Source: Candidatus Hydrogenisulfobacillus filiaventi
GTDB taxonomy: Bacteria; Bacillota; Sulfobacillia; Sulfobacillales; R501
DNA length: 64,000 nucleotides
NCBI GenBank assembly: GCA_902809825.1
Contig: LR778114.1
Location: 62,001 to 126,000, forward strand
Direction of reading: 5' to 3'
This document shows, in pieces, positions 7,515 to 17,819 of the stretch. The translations under genes and the position numbers were made by a program. Below the pieces are notes generated by a model. The model made no database searches. It was not told where the DNA came from and saw only the letters and a program-made list of their open reading frames with translations. The number at the start of each line of letters is the position of its first letter. Within the stretch, counting starts at the first letter, position 1.

Positions 7515-9955
7515 CCGGCCATACTGGCAGCCACGGGGGGATCCCGTTCCGGCTCTGCCGGGCCCGGCCGGACGGCGCCGACGGGCGGCCCGCGCCCTTG
7601 GCTGCGCACCTGGCGGCGGTGGGGCAGGAGGCGGAGGCCCTGGCGCCATCGGGCCAGGGCACCTTTCTGCGTTGGGCCGGATACCTGCACGATCTCGGCA
7701 AAGCTCGCGCCTCCTGGCAGCGTCGCCTTAAGGCCGGGAGCGGGCCGCGGGTCCCGCATGCCTTTTTGGGGGCCTATGTCTTTTTCGCCCTGTTCGCCGG
7801 CATCAGCCTGCCGGCCGCCCAACGCCGTCTGGTGCTTTGGCTTACCCGTGACCTCGCTTGTCATCATGGCCGCCTGGATGACGTGACTGAGGAGCAGGTT
7901 CCCTGGGAAGGTGGTTGGGAGGCGTCAGCCTGGAAAGAGCTGGACTGGGCGGGCATTGTCACCTTCCTGCAGCAGGCCTTTCCGGATGGACCCGCCCTGC
8001 CGGACAGCGCGGCCACTTTAGCAGCCCGCGAGACCGCATTGCGGCGGACCTGGCGGAATTGGGTGATGACCCTGCCCTCCCCCCCGGATCCCTTGCGGGA
8101 ATCCCTGCCCTGGTCCGCGGCCCGGTTGGTGGCGGCCGACCGCTTTCATGCCGGGGAAGTTTCCCCCATGCCGGGGATGACGCCGGAACAGGCGGCCGGG
8201 GCGCTCAGCCGCCTGCGCCGCTACCTGGCGGAACGGGCTGCGACCATGACGGCGCAAGGAGCCGGGGCCATGGCGGAACGGCGGTCGCGCTTGCAGGAGA
8301 CCGTCCGGGAGGGCTGGCGGCAGGCGGATGGTCCCCTCTACCTGTTGCAGGCCCCCACCGGGTCCGGCAAGACCCTCCTGGCCCTGGAACTGGCCCTGGA
8401 ACGGATTGCCCGCTCCTCGGAGCCGCGCCGTCTCATCTATCTGGCCCCCTTCATCAATTTGGTTACCGACGTGGCTCAGGTTGTGCGGGACGCCACCGGC
8501 CAGGAGGTGCTGGAACATCACCACCTGGCCTTACCTGATGACCCTTCGGAACCGGTGAAGGGCGGGGCTCCAGCGGTGCGTCCCCGGGTCGAAACCCCCG
8601 ACGGCGCCCTTTTGGTGATGGATGCCTGGCAGGCGCCGGTGGTCGTGTCCACCTTCAACCAGTTCTTTCGCGCCCTACTTCCTGCCCGGGCCCAGCAGGC
8701 CATGCGGATGGTAGCCCTGGAGAAGGCGCTGGTGGTCGTGGATGAACCGCAGACCCTGGCGGCCCCGGTGTGGGCCCCGCTGGTGCAGGGATTGGAGCTG
8801 TTGGCGGCTCAGGCGGGGGCCGAGATCCTGCTTATGAGTGCGACCCTGCCCCCCTTTCCAGGAGTCCGCTTGTCGCGGCCGCCGGCGGTACTGGCGGAGC
8901 CGCCGCCTCCGGAGGCATGGCCTGCCCGGTATCGTCTGACGGCGCAGGAGGGCGCCTGGAGCGTGGAGACGGTGGCCCGGGAAGCGGTGGCTGCGGCCCG
9001 CCGTGAAGGCGCCACCGCTGTCATCCTCAACACCGTCGCCGATGCCGTGACGGTTTATGAGGCTATCAGCGCAGATCCGGGTGTGCAGGCGGTGAACCTG
9101 CATGGTGCCATGCATCCCTTGCACAAAGCGCATCAGATCCGCCGTGTCCGGGAAATGCTCGGGGACGGGACGGGCCAGCCTGAAAGGCCTTTAGTGGTTG
9201 TATCCACTCAGGTGATGGAAGCGGGCGTCGATCTTAATTTCCGGAGCCTTTTCCGCGCGCGCGCGGTGCTATCATCGATGGTTCAGGCTGCGGGCCGCGC
9301 CAACCGCCACGGGCAGGCCGGAAACCCGGCTGATGTGCGGGTGTTTGATTTTGTCCGGGAAGACGGCTCGGATTCCCGGGTTTGGGTTTACCGCAACCGG
9401 GTGTACCGGGAGGAAACCGATCGTTGGTTGCCCCCCGGGAACGCGTGGACGGAAATCGAGCTGGTGACGCGTCTAGCAAGCTATTACCGGAGTGTCTTCG
9501 ACCGCAGTCCCCAGACCGCCTTGCTGGATAGATTCCGCAAGGCAGCTTCAGGCCAATGGTCCGAGCTGGCCGGCCTGGAGCCGTTTGAGCAGGTGCCGTA
9601 TCACCGTCCAGTCTTTGTTCCGGTGGCAGGGCCGGAGCAGGACCCCCTACAATGGCTGGACGAGCCCACACAAGGCCTGATCGACTATTTTGCGATTCCC
9701 AGCCTCGAGGCAATTTACGACCGCCTTTATGACCGCGGTTTTCTGGGCGGTCTGGGACCCGTCGATCGGAGGCGGTTTCTTAACCTGATGGGGAAATTCA
9801 CGGTCAGCATGCCGGTCAAGACCCTTCAAATATTAACCGAATGGAATCCGGAGCGGGAGGTGCAGCGCCTGGTGGATGTGCGGGCTTATTCGCCCACGAC
9901 CGGCTTAGGGCGGTGGGTGCGCAAGGAGGATCAGGGCGAGGCGATTTTCCTATGA
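7511..9955 (+). CDS. cas3: CRISPR helicase-nuclease Cas3 (HD plus SF2 helicase)
   Basis: This encodes 814 residues. The N-terminal HD nuclease domain shows LHDLGKA and the downstream CHHGRLDD metal-binding His residues. The SF2 helicase follows: Walker A APTGSGKTLL, motif II VVDEPQTL (DEPQ), motif III MSATLP, then the motif V region QVMEAGVDLNF and motif VI QAAGRANRHG. After Cascade binds a target, Cas3 nicks and degrades the DNA. The GTG at 7511 is chosen for its GTGA overlap with cas5 and a GGAGGAGG upstream; a GTG one codon earlier is equally possible. All catalytic motifs look intact. Confidence 0.95.
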   Translation: MTGHTGSHGGIPFRLCRARPDGADGRPAPLAAHLAAVGQEAEALAPSGQGTFLRWAGYLHDLGKARASWQRRLKAGSGPRVPHAFLGAYVFFALFAGISLPAAQRRLVLWLTRDLACHHGRLDDVTEEQVPWEGGWEASAWKELDWAGIVTFLQQAFPDGPALPDSAATLAARETALRRTWRNWVMTLPSPPDPLRESLPWSAARLVAADRFHAGEVSPMPGMTPEQAAGALSRLRRYLAERAATMTAQGAGAMAERRSRLQETVREGWRQADGPLYLLQAPTGSGKTLLALELALERIARSSEPRRLIYLAPFINLVTDVAQVVRDATGQEVLEHHHLALPDDPSEPVKGGAPAVRPRVETPDGALLVMDAWQAPVVVSTFNQFFRALLPARAQQAMRMVALEKALVVVDEPQTLAAPVWAPLVQGLELLAAQAGAEILLMSATLPPFPGVRLSRPPAVLAEPPPPEAWPARYRLTAQEGAWSVETVAREAVAAARREGATAVILNTVADAVTVYEAISADPGVQAVNLHGAMHPLHKAHQIRRVREMLGDGTGQPERPLVVVSTQVMEAGVDLNFRSLFRARAVLSSMVQAAGRANRHGQAGNPADVRVFDFVREDGSDSRVWVYRNRVYREETDRWLPPGNAWTEIELVTRLASYYRSVFDRSPQTALLDRFRKAASGQWSELAGLEPFEQVPYHRPVFVPVAGPEQDPLQWLDEPTQGLIDYFAIPSLEAIYDRLYDRGFLGGLGPVDRRRFLNLMGKFTVSMPVKTLQILTEWNPEREVQRLVDVRAYSPTTGLGRWVRKEDQGEAIFL

Positions 9956-10476
9956 GCAACATAGCCGGGGAGGGACCGTCTGAGGTGCCCGTGGGCGGGA
10001 CCCTCATCCGGGATTACACCATTTGTCCCAGGCAGGTATGGTTGGGGGTACACGCCATCTCCCCGGATGAGGATGATGCCAATCTGGTAGTCGGGCGGTT
10101 TCTCCATGCCGAGGCGGAGTCTCATCAAAGCCTTCGGCCTGTGGTGGGCCACAGCCGTTTTGACGCTGTCGTTGGTCGGGAGGGCGAACTGGTGGTGGTA
10201 GAAATTAAAAAAAGTGCCCGGGCCCTGGAGGCAGCCCGAATGCAGCTGGCGTTCTATCTCCTGGAGCTGCAGCGCCGCGGAGTCCACGCCCGCGGGGAAA
10301 TCCGTGTTCCGGACGAACACAAACGGATCCCGCTGACCCTGTCCGACGATCTGATCGCCCAGGTGGAGAAGATTGAGCAAGCCGTGCGCACTTTGGCAGA
10401 GGAGGCGGTTCCACCCCCTGCCCGTCGTGTTTCCTGGTGCAGCCGCTGTGCCTACCATGATTTCTGTTGGAGCTGA
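9952..10476 (+). CDS. cas4: CRISPR exonuclease Cas4
   Basis: This encodes 174 residues. Cas4 trims prespacers and selects for the PAM during adaptation. It has the RecB-like nuclease core (FDAVVGREGELVVVEIKKS) and four cysteines for an Fe-S cluster: one near the N-terminus (YTICPRQVWLG) and three at the C-terminus (CSRCAYHDFC). The ATG at 9952 overlaps the cas3 stop (ATGA). Its G+C content is like that of the interference genes, in contrast to cas1 just downstream. Confidence 0.93.
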   Translation: MSNIAGEGPSEVPVGGTLIRDYTICPRQVWLGVHAISPDEDDANLVVGRFLHAEAESHQSLRPVVGHSRFDAVVGREGELVVVEIKKSARALEAARMQLAFYLLELQRRGVHARGEIRVPDEHKRIPLTLSDDLIAQVEKIEQAVRTLAEEAVPPPARRVSWCSRCAYHDFCWS

Positions 10477-10492
10477 AGCCAAAGGAGCGTCT

Positions 10493-11485
10493 ATGGAACG
10501 GACGATTCATATTTTTTCCTCCGGCGTGCTACGGCGCCATGGCGACACCATCGCATTCGAAGGCAAGGATGGTACCCGCTATCTGCCGGTTGAGGCCGTG
10601 GCGGAAATAATGGTTCATGGAGAAGTCGATCTCAACAAACGGTTTTTGGAATTTCTCTCAGAAAAAGAAATTCCACTACATTATTTCAACCACTTTGGAA
10701 ATTATATGGGTACCTTTTACCCACATGAGCACTACAATTCGGGTTTTATGATTCTGAAGCAGGCTGAGTATTATCTTGACCCGGAAAAGCGTCTCCAGTT
10801 AGCCCGGCGGTTTGTATCGGGGGCCTCTAGGAATTTGCTGCGCGTGCTCCGCTATTATCGGAGCCGTGGAAAAGATCTGGATGCCCGGATTGGAAGCATG
10901 GAGGATTTGACCGCGAAGCTGGAGACATGTGCCACTATCCCGGAGTTGATGGCAATAGAAGGGAATCTTCGGGAAATGTATTACAACGCCTTCGACACGA
11001 TTTTGGATCACCCGGCATGGACATTTGATCGCCGTAGCCGGCGTCCTCCCGAAAACTCTCTTAATTCGCTGATTAGTTTTGGAAATAGCCTCCTTTATGC
11101 CACTTCGCTGAGTGAGATCTATAAAACGCATCTGGATCCCCGGATCGGGTATCTGCATACAACGAACTGGCGCAGATTTTCTTTGAACCTTGACATTTCC
11201 GAGATTTTCAAGCCCGTGTTGGTTGATCGGCTGATATTTACGATGGTTGGCAAGGGCATGATTCGGCCATCCGACTTTCACAGGGAAAGTGGGGGTCTTT
11301 TTCTAACAGAGGCTGCACGGCGAAGGTTTGTGGAAGAATACGAGAACCGGCTCCGTACCGTTATTCGGCATCGGCGCAATGGAAGGCTCGTTTCGTACCG
11401 TCGATTGATCCGACTTGATTTATATCGATTAGAAAAACATCTGATTGGGGAAGAGCCATATGATCCGTTTGTCGCTGCTTGGTAA
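10493..11485 (+). CDS. cas1: CRISPR integrase Cas1
   Basis: This encodes 330 residues. Cas1 catalyses spacer integration with Cas2. The metal-binding residues are visible: Glu156 in MAIEGNLREMYY, His222 in GYLHTTNWRRFSL and an acidic cluster around Asp234/Glu237 in NLDISEIFKP. The start MERTIHIFSSGVLRRHGDT is typical of I-B Cas1. The ATG has AAAGGAG upstream. Base composition changes here: 10621-10680 is only about 35 percent G+C, against about two thirds in cas4 and cas3, pointing to a different origin for the adaptation genes. Confidence 0.96.
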   Translation: MERTIHIFSSGVLRRHGDTIAFEGKDGTRYLPVEAVAEIMVHGEVDLNKRFLEFLSEKEIPLHYFNHFGNYMGTFYPHEHYNSGFMILKQAEYYLDPEKRLQLARRFVSGASRNLLRVLRYYRSRGKDLDARIGSMEDLTAKLETCATIPELMAIEGNLREMYYNAFDTILDHPAWTFDRRSRRPPENSLNSLISFGNSLLYATSLSEIYKTHLDPRIGYLHTTNWRRFSLNLDISEIFKPVLVDRLIFTMVGKGMIRPSDFHRESGGLFLTEAARRRFVEEYENRLRTVIRHRRNGRLVSYRRLIRLDLYRLEKHLIGEEPYDPFVAAW

Positions 11486-11506
11486 TACCAGGAAGGGGTA
11501 CAGGGC

Positions 11507-11770
11507 GTGTTCGTTATTGTGGTTTATGATGCTGGCGTTAAGAGGGATCCCAAGGTGCTTAAAGTGTGCAGGCGTTATCTGTCCTGGGTACAAAGGTCGG
11601 TATTTGAGGGAGAGTTGTCGGATGGGAAGCTGCGCCTGCTAAAAGAAGAGCTGTCAGCTGTCCTGGATCCCCACAAAGACTCCGTTATCCTGTATTTGTT
11701 TCAGTCTCTCCGGTATTCTCGCCGGGAAACCCTTGGACCAGCCTCGGACCCGAATGGGGTAATTTTGTAG
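11507..11770 (+). CDS. cas2: CRISPR adaptation protein Cas2
   Basis: This encodes 87 residues, the usual Cas2 length. The first strand MFVIVVYDAGVKRDPKVLK carries the conserved Asp, and SVFEGELSDGKLRLLKEEL matches the central helix region; KDSVILYLFQ is the last conserved strand. The start is GTG at 11507, with AGGAAGGGG upstream. Like cas1 it is less GC-rich than its neighbours. The degraded end of the array begins about 12 bases after its stop. Confidence 0.95.
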   Translation: MFVIVVYDAGVKRDPKVLKVCRRYLSWVQRSVFEGELSDGKLRLLKEELSAVLDPHKDSVILYLFQSLRYSRRETLGPASDPNGVIL

Positions 11771-11781
11771 CGCCAAACGTT

Positions 11782-11797
11782 TAGGTGGGCTACGAAC
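11782..11797. repeat. Truncated CRISPR repeat fragment beyond the array end
   Basis: TAGGTGGGCTACGAAC matches the last 16 bases of the CRISPR repeat with one mismatch. It lies five bases before the first, already degenerate, full repeat. It looks like the decayed oldest end of the array. Confidence 0.7.
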
Positions 11798-11802
11798 CTG
11801 GA

Positions 11803-14800
11803 GTTTCCAACCCTCATAGGTAGGCTACGAACGGTCCCGCCAAGCCCGGGCGAGGTACCGTCGAGCCTGTTTCAATTCCTCATAGGTAGGCTACGAACGG
11901 TCGAGTTGGTGGTAAAAGCCGCCAACGCCATCCGCGTTTCAATTCCTCATAGGTAGGCTACGAACCCCCAGTCCCGCCACGCCATGGTGCCGCGCAGCCC
12001 GGGTTTCAATTCCTCATAGGTAGGCTACGAACGCCCCTGGTCATCCATCCCGCCCGTCTGCCGCATCTCGTTTCAATTCCTCATAGGTAGGCTACGAACC
12101 TGCTGGGGCGCTAAGCGCCTCAGCCCCTCACCAGTTTCAATTCCTCATAGGTAGGCTACGAACAGCGAACGAAGCTTTTTCACGCGCCAAGGCCGGACAG
12201 TTTCAATTCCTCATAGGTAGGCTACGAACTCGTCACCATCGGCTGGGTGATGACCATCGTGAACGCAGTTTCAATTCCTCATAGGTAGGCTACGAACCCC
12301 TCGTCAAGTGCTAGCCGCTTATCCCTGGAACTTTGTTTCAATTCCTCATAGGTAGGCTACGAACCGCCTGTGGGCGGCACCATGATCGGGATGTGTTGGG
12401 TTTCAATTCCTCATAGGTAGGCTACGAACACCAAACCCGCTACCGGGTTCCGGTGCGGGGTTTCATCGTTTCAATTCCTCATAGGTAGGCTACGAACGGC
12501 GGCCCCCCCATGCTAAATAGGGGGGTGGAACGTAGTTTCAATTCCTCATAGGTAGGCTACGAACCCGCCATCGCTGGGAGGAGATCCGCGTTGGGGACGG
12601 TTTCAATTCCTCATAGGTAGGCTACGAACGCGCGCCCGGCCGCGTGGTACCGCTCGTAGGCCGGTTTCAATTCCTCATAGGTAGGCTACGAACCGGGCGC
12701 GGAGGCCCAGGCCGCCAGGGTCGCCCAGGGTTTCAATTCCTCATAGGTAGGCTACGAACGGCCCAAACGGTCCCGTCCAGTTCGTCCCTATACGTTTCAA
12801 TTCCTCATAGGTAGGCTACGAACAAGGAAAGGTGCCGCCCACATGCGTCCGCCACCGCCGGTTTCAATTCCTCATAGGTAGGCTACGGACAGTCGCGGCC
12901 CAGAAGGATTTCGTAGATGTCGGTGCGTTTCAATTCCTCATAGGTAGGCTACGAACCGCCACCTTGGGGCTGGTAGCCCCAGACGAGCTTAGTTTCAATT
13001 CCTCATAGGTAGGCTACGAACAGGCCGCACCGCAGTAAGCTTTCGTCAAAGGAAAGGGTTTCAATTCCTCATAGGTAGGCTACGAACCCTGGGGCAGGCG
13101 CGGCGCAGGTGCCCCATAGGAGCGTTTCAATTCCTCATAGGTAGGCTACGAACCGGCGGACTGTCCCACACCGGGTTCGCCCGGCTCATGTTTCAATTCC
13201 TCATAGGTAGGCTACGAACTGCCAGATCGACTGGCTGGTGGTCGTGCTCTGGCCGTTTCAATTCCTCATAGGTAGGCTACGAACTTGCGCCAGGGCCGTC
13301 ATGGCCCGGGCCTGGGCCTGTTTCAATTCCTCATAGGTAGGCTACGAACCTCGCCGAGGGGTTGCCGCTGGGTGAAGAGCGCCCAGTTTCAATTCCTCAT
13401 AGGTAGGCTACGAACGCCTGGCCGATCAGGAACGCGCCCGCCAGGAGGGGTTTCAATTCCTCATAGGTAGGCTACGAACCCCAGTCCGCCTGCTGGTACA
13501 AGCCGCTGCGCCCGGTTTCAATTCCTCATAGGTAGGCTACGAACGGTGACGGTGTGCACCGCCCGGTCTCCGGGGTAAAGTTTCAATTCCTCATAGGTAG
13601 GCTACGAACCAGCGGGCCGGACGGGGGCACGGCCAGATGGTACAGGGTTTCAATTCCTCATAGGTAGGCTACGAACACCGTGGGCGTCCGCACGATCAAG
13701 GTAACGTATGAGTTTCAATTCCTCATAGGTAGGCTACGAACCCCCTCGTTGGCGGCCCCCACCAGGGCCACCCGGTAGTTTCAATTCCTCATAGGTAGGC
13801 TACGAACGGGGTGCAGCTTGCGGGTTCCACCGCGCTCTGGGAGTTTCAATTCCTCATAGGTAGGCTACGAACCACCCTCGCACCGTCGAGAAGATCGTGA
13901 CCCGGGGTTTCAATTCCTCATAGGTAGGCTACGAACCCCGCACGAAAGGAGAGAACGCAATGACTAGTCTCAGTTTCAATTCCTCATAGGTAGGCTACGA
14001 ACTGGTGGTGCTTGGCCCCCTCTTGGAGGGCCCCGCAGGTTTCAATTCCTCATAGGTAGGCTACGAACGGCCCTGCGGGCGTGGGCGCTAGCCCACGGCT
14101 CGGAGGTTTCAATTCCTCATAGGTAGGCTACGAACGGTCCCAGCCCATATCCCATCCATGGAGATAGCTAGTTTCAATTCCTCATAGGTAGGCTACGAAC
14201 CCGCACCTCGGCAAGCAACTGTGGTACCGCCTCAGTTTCAATTCCTCATAGGTAGGCTACGAACAGTGCCCGACGTGCGGGTCCCTCCCCCCGCGACGGG
14301 TTTCAATTCCTCATAGGTAGGCTACGAACCCCTTTGGGGACCGCCGGAGGGGGACCCCGCGCTGGGTTTCAATTCCTCATAGGTAGGCTACGAACCAGCA
14401 CGAAGAACCCAGCCGCGACCACCACGAGGGTTTCAATTCCTCATAGGTAGGCTACGAACCTCAAAGCCGCACCGGTCACAAATGGCCTCCTTGAGTTTCA
14501 ATTCCTCATAGGTAGGCTACGAACGTTAGTTAACTTGACCCCCCACGCCCCCCACCTGGTTTCAATTCCTCATAGGTAGGCTACGAACGGTCCGCCACAC
14601 GGACCTGGTACCGGGGCTTGTAGGGGTTTCAATTCCTCATAGGTAGGCTACGAACTACCTCGCCCGGGTCTGGCGGGATCAGGGGCTCGACGTTTCAATA
14701 CCTCATAGGTAGGCTACGAACGGCAGGCCCCAGCCCAACGGGACGTGTACATCGAAGTTTCAATTCCTCATAGGTAGGCTACGAACGACAGGATCCGGAT

Positions 14801-17627
14801 CATCCGATCCCGGTGATCGTCAGTTTCAATTCCTCATAGGTAGGCTACGAACCTCCTTCCTCAGGGGCCGCTCCCAGCACGCAGGGCGTTTCAATTCCTC
14901 ATAGGTAGGCTACGAACCCTCGACGGATTGCTCCGCTACCCGAAGGGCTTCAAAGTTTCAATTCCTCATAGGTAGGCTACGAACTGTCCCGGGCCACCGC
15001 CTTGATGAACGTGTCCGCCAGTTTCAATTCCTCATAGGTAGGCTACGAACCGGTCGATCGCCCGGTCCTCCCCCGCCGGCGCTTGGTTTCAATTCCTCAT
15101 AGGTAGGCTACGAACGCAAGACATCCGATCTCCGGCTCACGGTCGAAACGGGTTTCAATTCCTCATAGGTAGGCTACGAACCCTCGACGGATTGCTCCGC
15201 TACCCGAAGGGCTTCAAAGTTTCAATTCCTCATAGGTAGGCTACGAACTGTCCCGGGCCACCGCCTTGATGAACGTGTCCGCCAGTTTCAATTCCTCATA
15301 GGTAGGCTACGAACCGGTCGATCGCCCGGTCCTCCCCCGCCGGCGCTTGGTTTCAATTCCTCATAGGTAGGCTACGAACGCAAGACATCCGATCTCCGGC
15401 TCACGGTCGAAACGGGTTTCAATTCCTCATAGGTAGGCTACGAACGCGCTTCGCGCCGCGACCTTCGGTCGCGCCCTGGACAGTTTCAATTCCTCATAGG
15501 TAGGCTACGAACCGTCCGGTAAAGATTACTCTCGACGGTTAATGCTCCGAGTTTCAATTCCTCATAGGTAGGCTACGAACGCGTCTCGGTGGCCGTGACC
15601 GCCGTGCCGCTTGCCAGTTTCAATTCCTCATAGGTAGGCTACGAACTGGCGGCCTGGGCGGACCAGAACGGGCTGGAGCACCGTGTTTCAATTCCTCATA
15701 GGTAGGCTACGAACCCCAATCAAAGCCGGGCTTTGGCGGCAGAGGTCTTCGTTTCAATTCCTCATAGGTAGGCTACGAACCGAAGGGCCGGTGCCAAAAG
15801 GAGGAACGACGATGGGTTTCAATTCCTCATAGGTAGGCTACGAACATTGTGGAGCATTCCCACCATCGACCGGTATTGGGCGTTTCAATTCCTCATAGGT
15901 AGGCTACGAACGCGGGTACCCAATACGCGGTCATCGTCGAGGAAATGAGTTTCAATTCCTCATAGGTAGGCTACGAACGTGGCCGGGGGACAACCCGCAT
16001 AGCACAGCTAGGGGGTTTCAATTCCTCATAGGTAGGCTACGAACGCCGGAGGGGTTCGCGACATTGGACGACCTGATGCGCGTTTCAATTCCTCATAGGT
16101 AGGCTACGAACACGATGGTCATCACCCCGCCGATGGTGACGATGCGTTTCAATTCCTCATAGGTAGGCTACGAACGGTGGCGGCCGTGGCCTTCGATCCG
16201 GATGCCCAAGGTTTCAATTCCTCATAGGTAGGCTACGAACCTATGAGCGAATGCGCGAACGCGAGATAGTGCGCGGGGTTTCAATTCCTCATAGGTAGGC
16301 TACGAACCTGAGTGTGACGGTGACGCCTTATGACTCTACCATGTTTCAATTCCTCATAGGTAGGCTACGAACGGCCTCCAGCGCCGCCAAACTGACGCCG
16401 TACCGGGGTTTCAATTCCTCATAGGTAGGCTACGAACCCGCCACCTCGATGGCCGTCACGTCTACCACCTCACCGTTTCAATTCCTCATAGGTAGGCTAC
16501 GAACGGTTATGCCGCCTACTATCACCGAGCGCTGGCTGGTAGTTTCAATTCCTCATAGGTAGGCTACGAACGTGGTCACCCGCGACGCGGCCCAACGGGG
16601 GCTGTTCGTTTCAATTCCTCATAGGTAGGCTACGAACCGCCGGGTGGGATCCTCGATGGACACACGATGGGCAGTTTCAATTCCTCATAGGTAGGCTACG
16701 AACGGGGGGAAGCGCCACATCGTTGCTCAGGGCGCCCCGGTTTCAATTCCTCATAGGTAGGCTACGAACGGTGCACCCTTCGGGGCCGGTAACCGTGGCC
16801 AAGAGTTTCAATTCCTCATAGGTAGGCTACGAACATTGGCCGGAAGGGCTGGTGATGCTGGCGAACAAGGGTTTCAATTCCTCATAGGTAGGCTACGAAC
16901 TCGTCCCGGTAGCCCGGGAACGCTTCCTGCGCCCAGTTTCAATTCCTCATAGGTAGGCTACGAACTTGACCCTGCCGAGTGGGGATACGCTCACCGTCAC
17001 GTTTCAATTCCTCATAGGTAGGCTACGAACGGGAGACCCCAGGCCCGGTGGCCATACTGAGCCAAGTTTCAATTCCTCATAGGTAGGCTACGAACCGTCG
17101 ACGCGGGCGCCCTGACCTTTTTCCGCAATCTGGTTTCAATTCCTCATAGGTAGGCTACGAACGAAAACGGCCATTGGCACGCGGTTGCCCGATTGGGGTT
17201 TCAATTCCTCATAGGTAGGCTACGAACGCTGCCATGCCTTCGCCGCCTTCGCCGCCCCTCCGGTCGTTTCAATTCCTCATAGGTAGGCTACGAACTCACC
17301 GCGTGGCGCGCGGGACTGGTAGTGGTCGCGGGTTTCAATTCCTCATAGGTAGGCTACGAACAGGACCAGGCGCTCGACCGTGCCTGGGAGACCCTGCGTG
17401 TTTCAATTCCTCATAGGTAGGCTACGAACTTGTTTCAGGTCCGGGTCATCCAGCAGGGGATGGCCGTTTCAATTCCTCATAGGTAGGCTACGAACGGTGG
17501 TGGCACTGGCCCTGCTGGCCTTGGCCGCTAGGTTTCAATTCCTCATAGGTAGGCTACGAACGTAACCGTCCGTCCGCCTCGTGCGCCCCGCCGATTCGTT
17601 TCAATTCCTCATAGGTAGGCTACGAAC
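11803..17627 (-). CRISPR. Type I-B CRISPR array, 89 repeats and 88 spacers, probably transcribed leftward
   Basis: On the + strand the 30-base repeat begins GTTTCAATTCCTCATAGG and ends TAGGCTACGAAC. By hand I count 89 repeats with spacers of 34-38 bases. The first repeat (11803-11832) has three mismatches, the repeat at 12861 has A to G near its end, and the repeat at 14692 has T to A; the rest look identical. The reverse complement ends in ATTGAAAC, the usual 8-nt crRNA handle of I-A, I-B and type III repeats. Decay at the cas2 end marks it as the trailer. Both observations say that transcription runs right to left, with the leader at 17628-17819. Confidence 0.97.
14888..15415. repeat. 264-base tandem duplication of four repeat-spacer units in the array
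   Basis: Units starting at 14888, 14955, 15021 and 15086 are repeated in the same order at 15152, 15219, 15285 and 15350. The four spacers begin CCTCGACGGATTG, TGTCCCGGGCC, CGGTCGATCGCC and GCAAGACATCC, and the second copy appears identical. Recombination between repeats, or slippage, would generate this. An assembly error is less likely because flanking spacers are unique. Confidence 0.95.
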
Positions 17628-17819
17628 CCATAATAGCTCTGCAGGAAGCCGTTTTTCAAGATCACCAGGAAATGGAACGCGAAGTCGAGAAGAGCATGGT
17701 AAGAGGCGGTAGTTAGGTCTAAAACCGGTTCCGGGTTTTGGGACCCGATCGTCGATCCCCGGGGGTTTTGGGCCGATCAGAGATCGACGACTTATTACGG
17801 GATACGAAATATTTATGGA
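17628..17819 (-). promoter_or_regulatory. Probable CRISPR leader
   Basis: These 192 bases lie between the last perfect repeat and the stop of the oxidase gene. The decamer GGGTTTTGGG occurs at 17733-17742 and 17763-17772, 30 bases apart, and each copy is followed by a CCGATC-type hexamer. An AT-rich patch (about 17790-17820) could hold the leftward promoter; I cannot define -35/-10 boxes reliably. No ORF is supported here. Leader identity is inferred from repeat polarity and repeat conservation. Confidence 0.65.

Noticed and set aside
13285-17565. Open frames inside the CRISPR array (13285-13470, 17234-17416 and 17380-17565)
   Set aside because: They translate repeats and spacers (a recurring FQFLIGRLRT segment comes from the repeat), not genes.
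11803-17627. Self-targeting spacers matching other parts of the window
   Set aside because: Reading the spacers against the flanking genes showed no match; a full search was not possible by eye, so absence is not proven.
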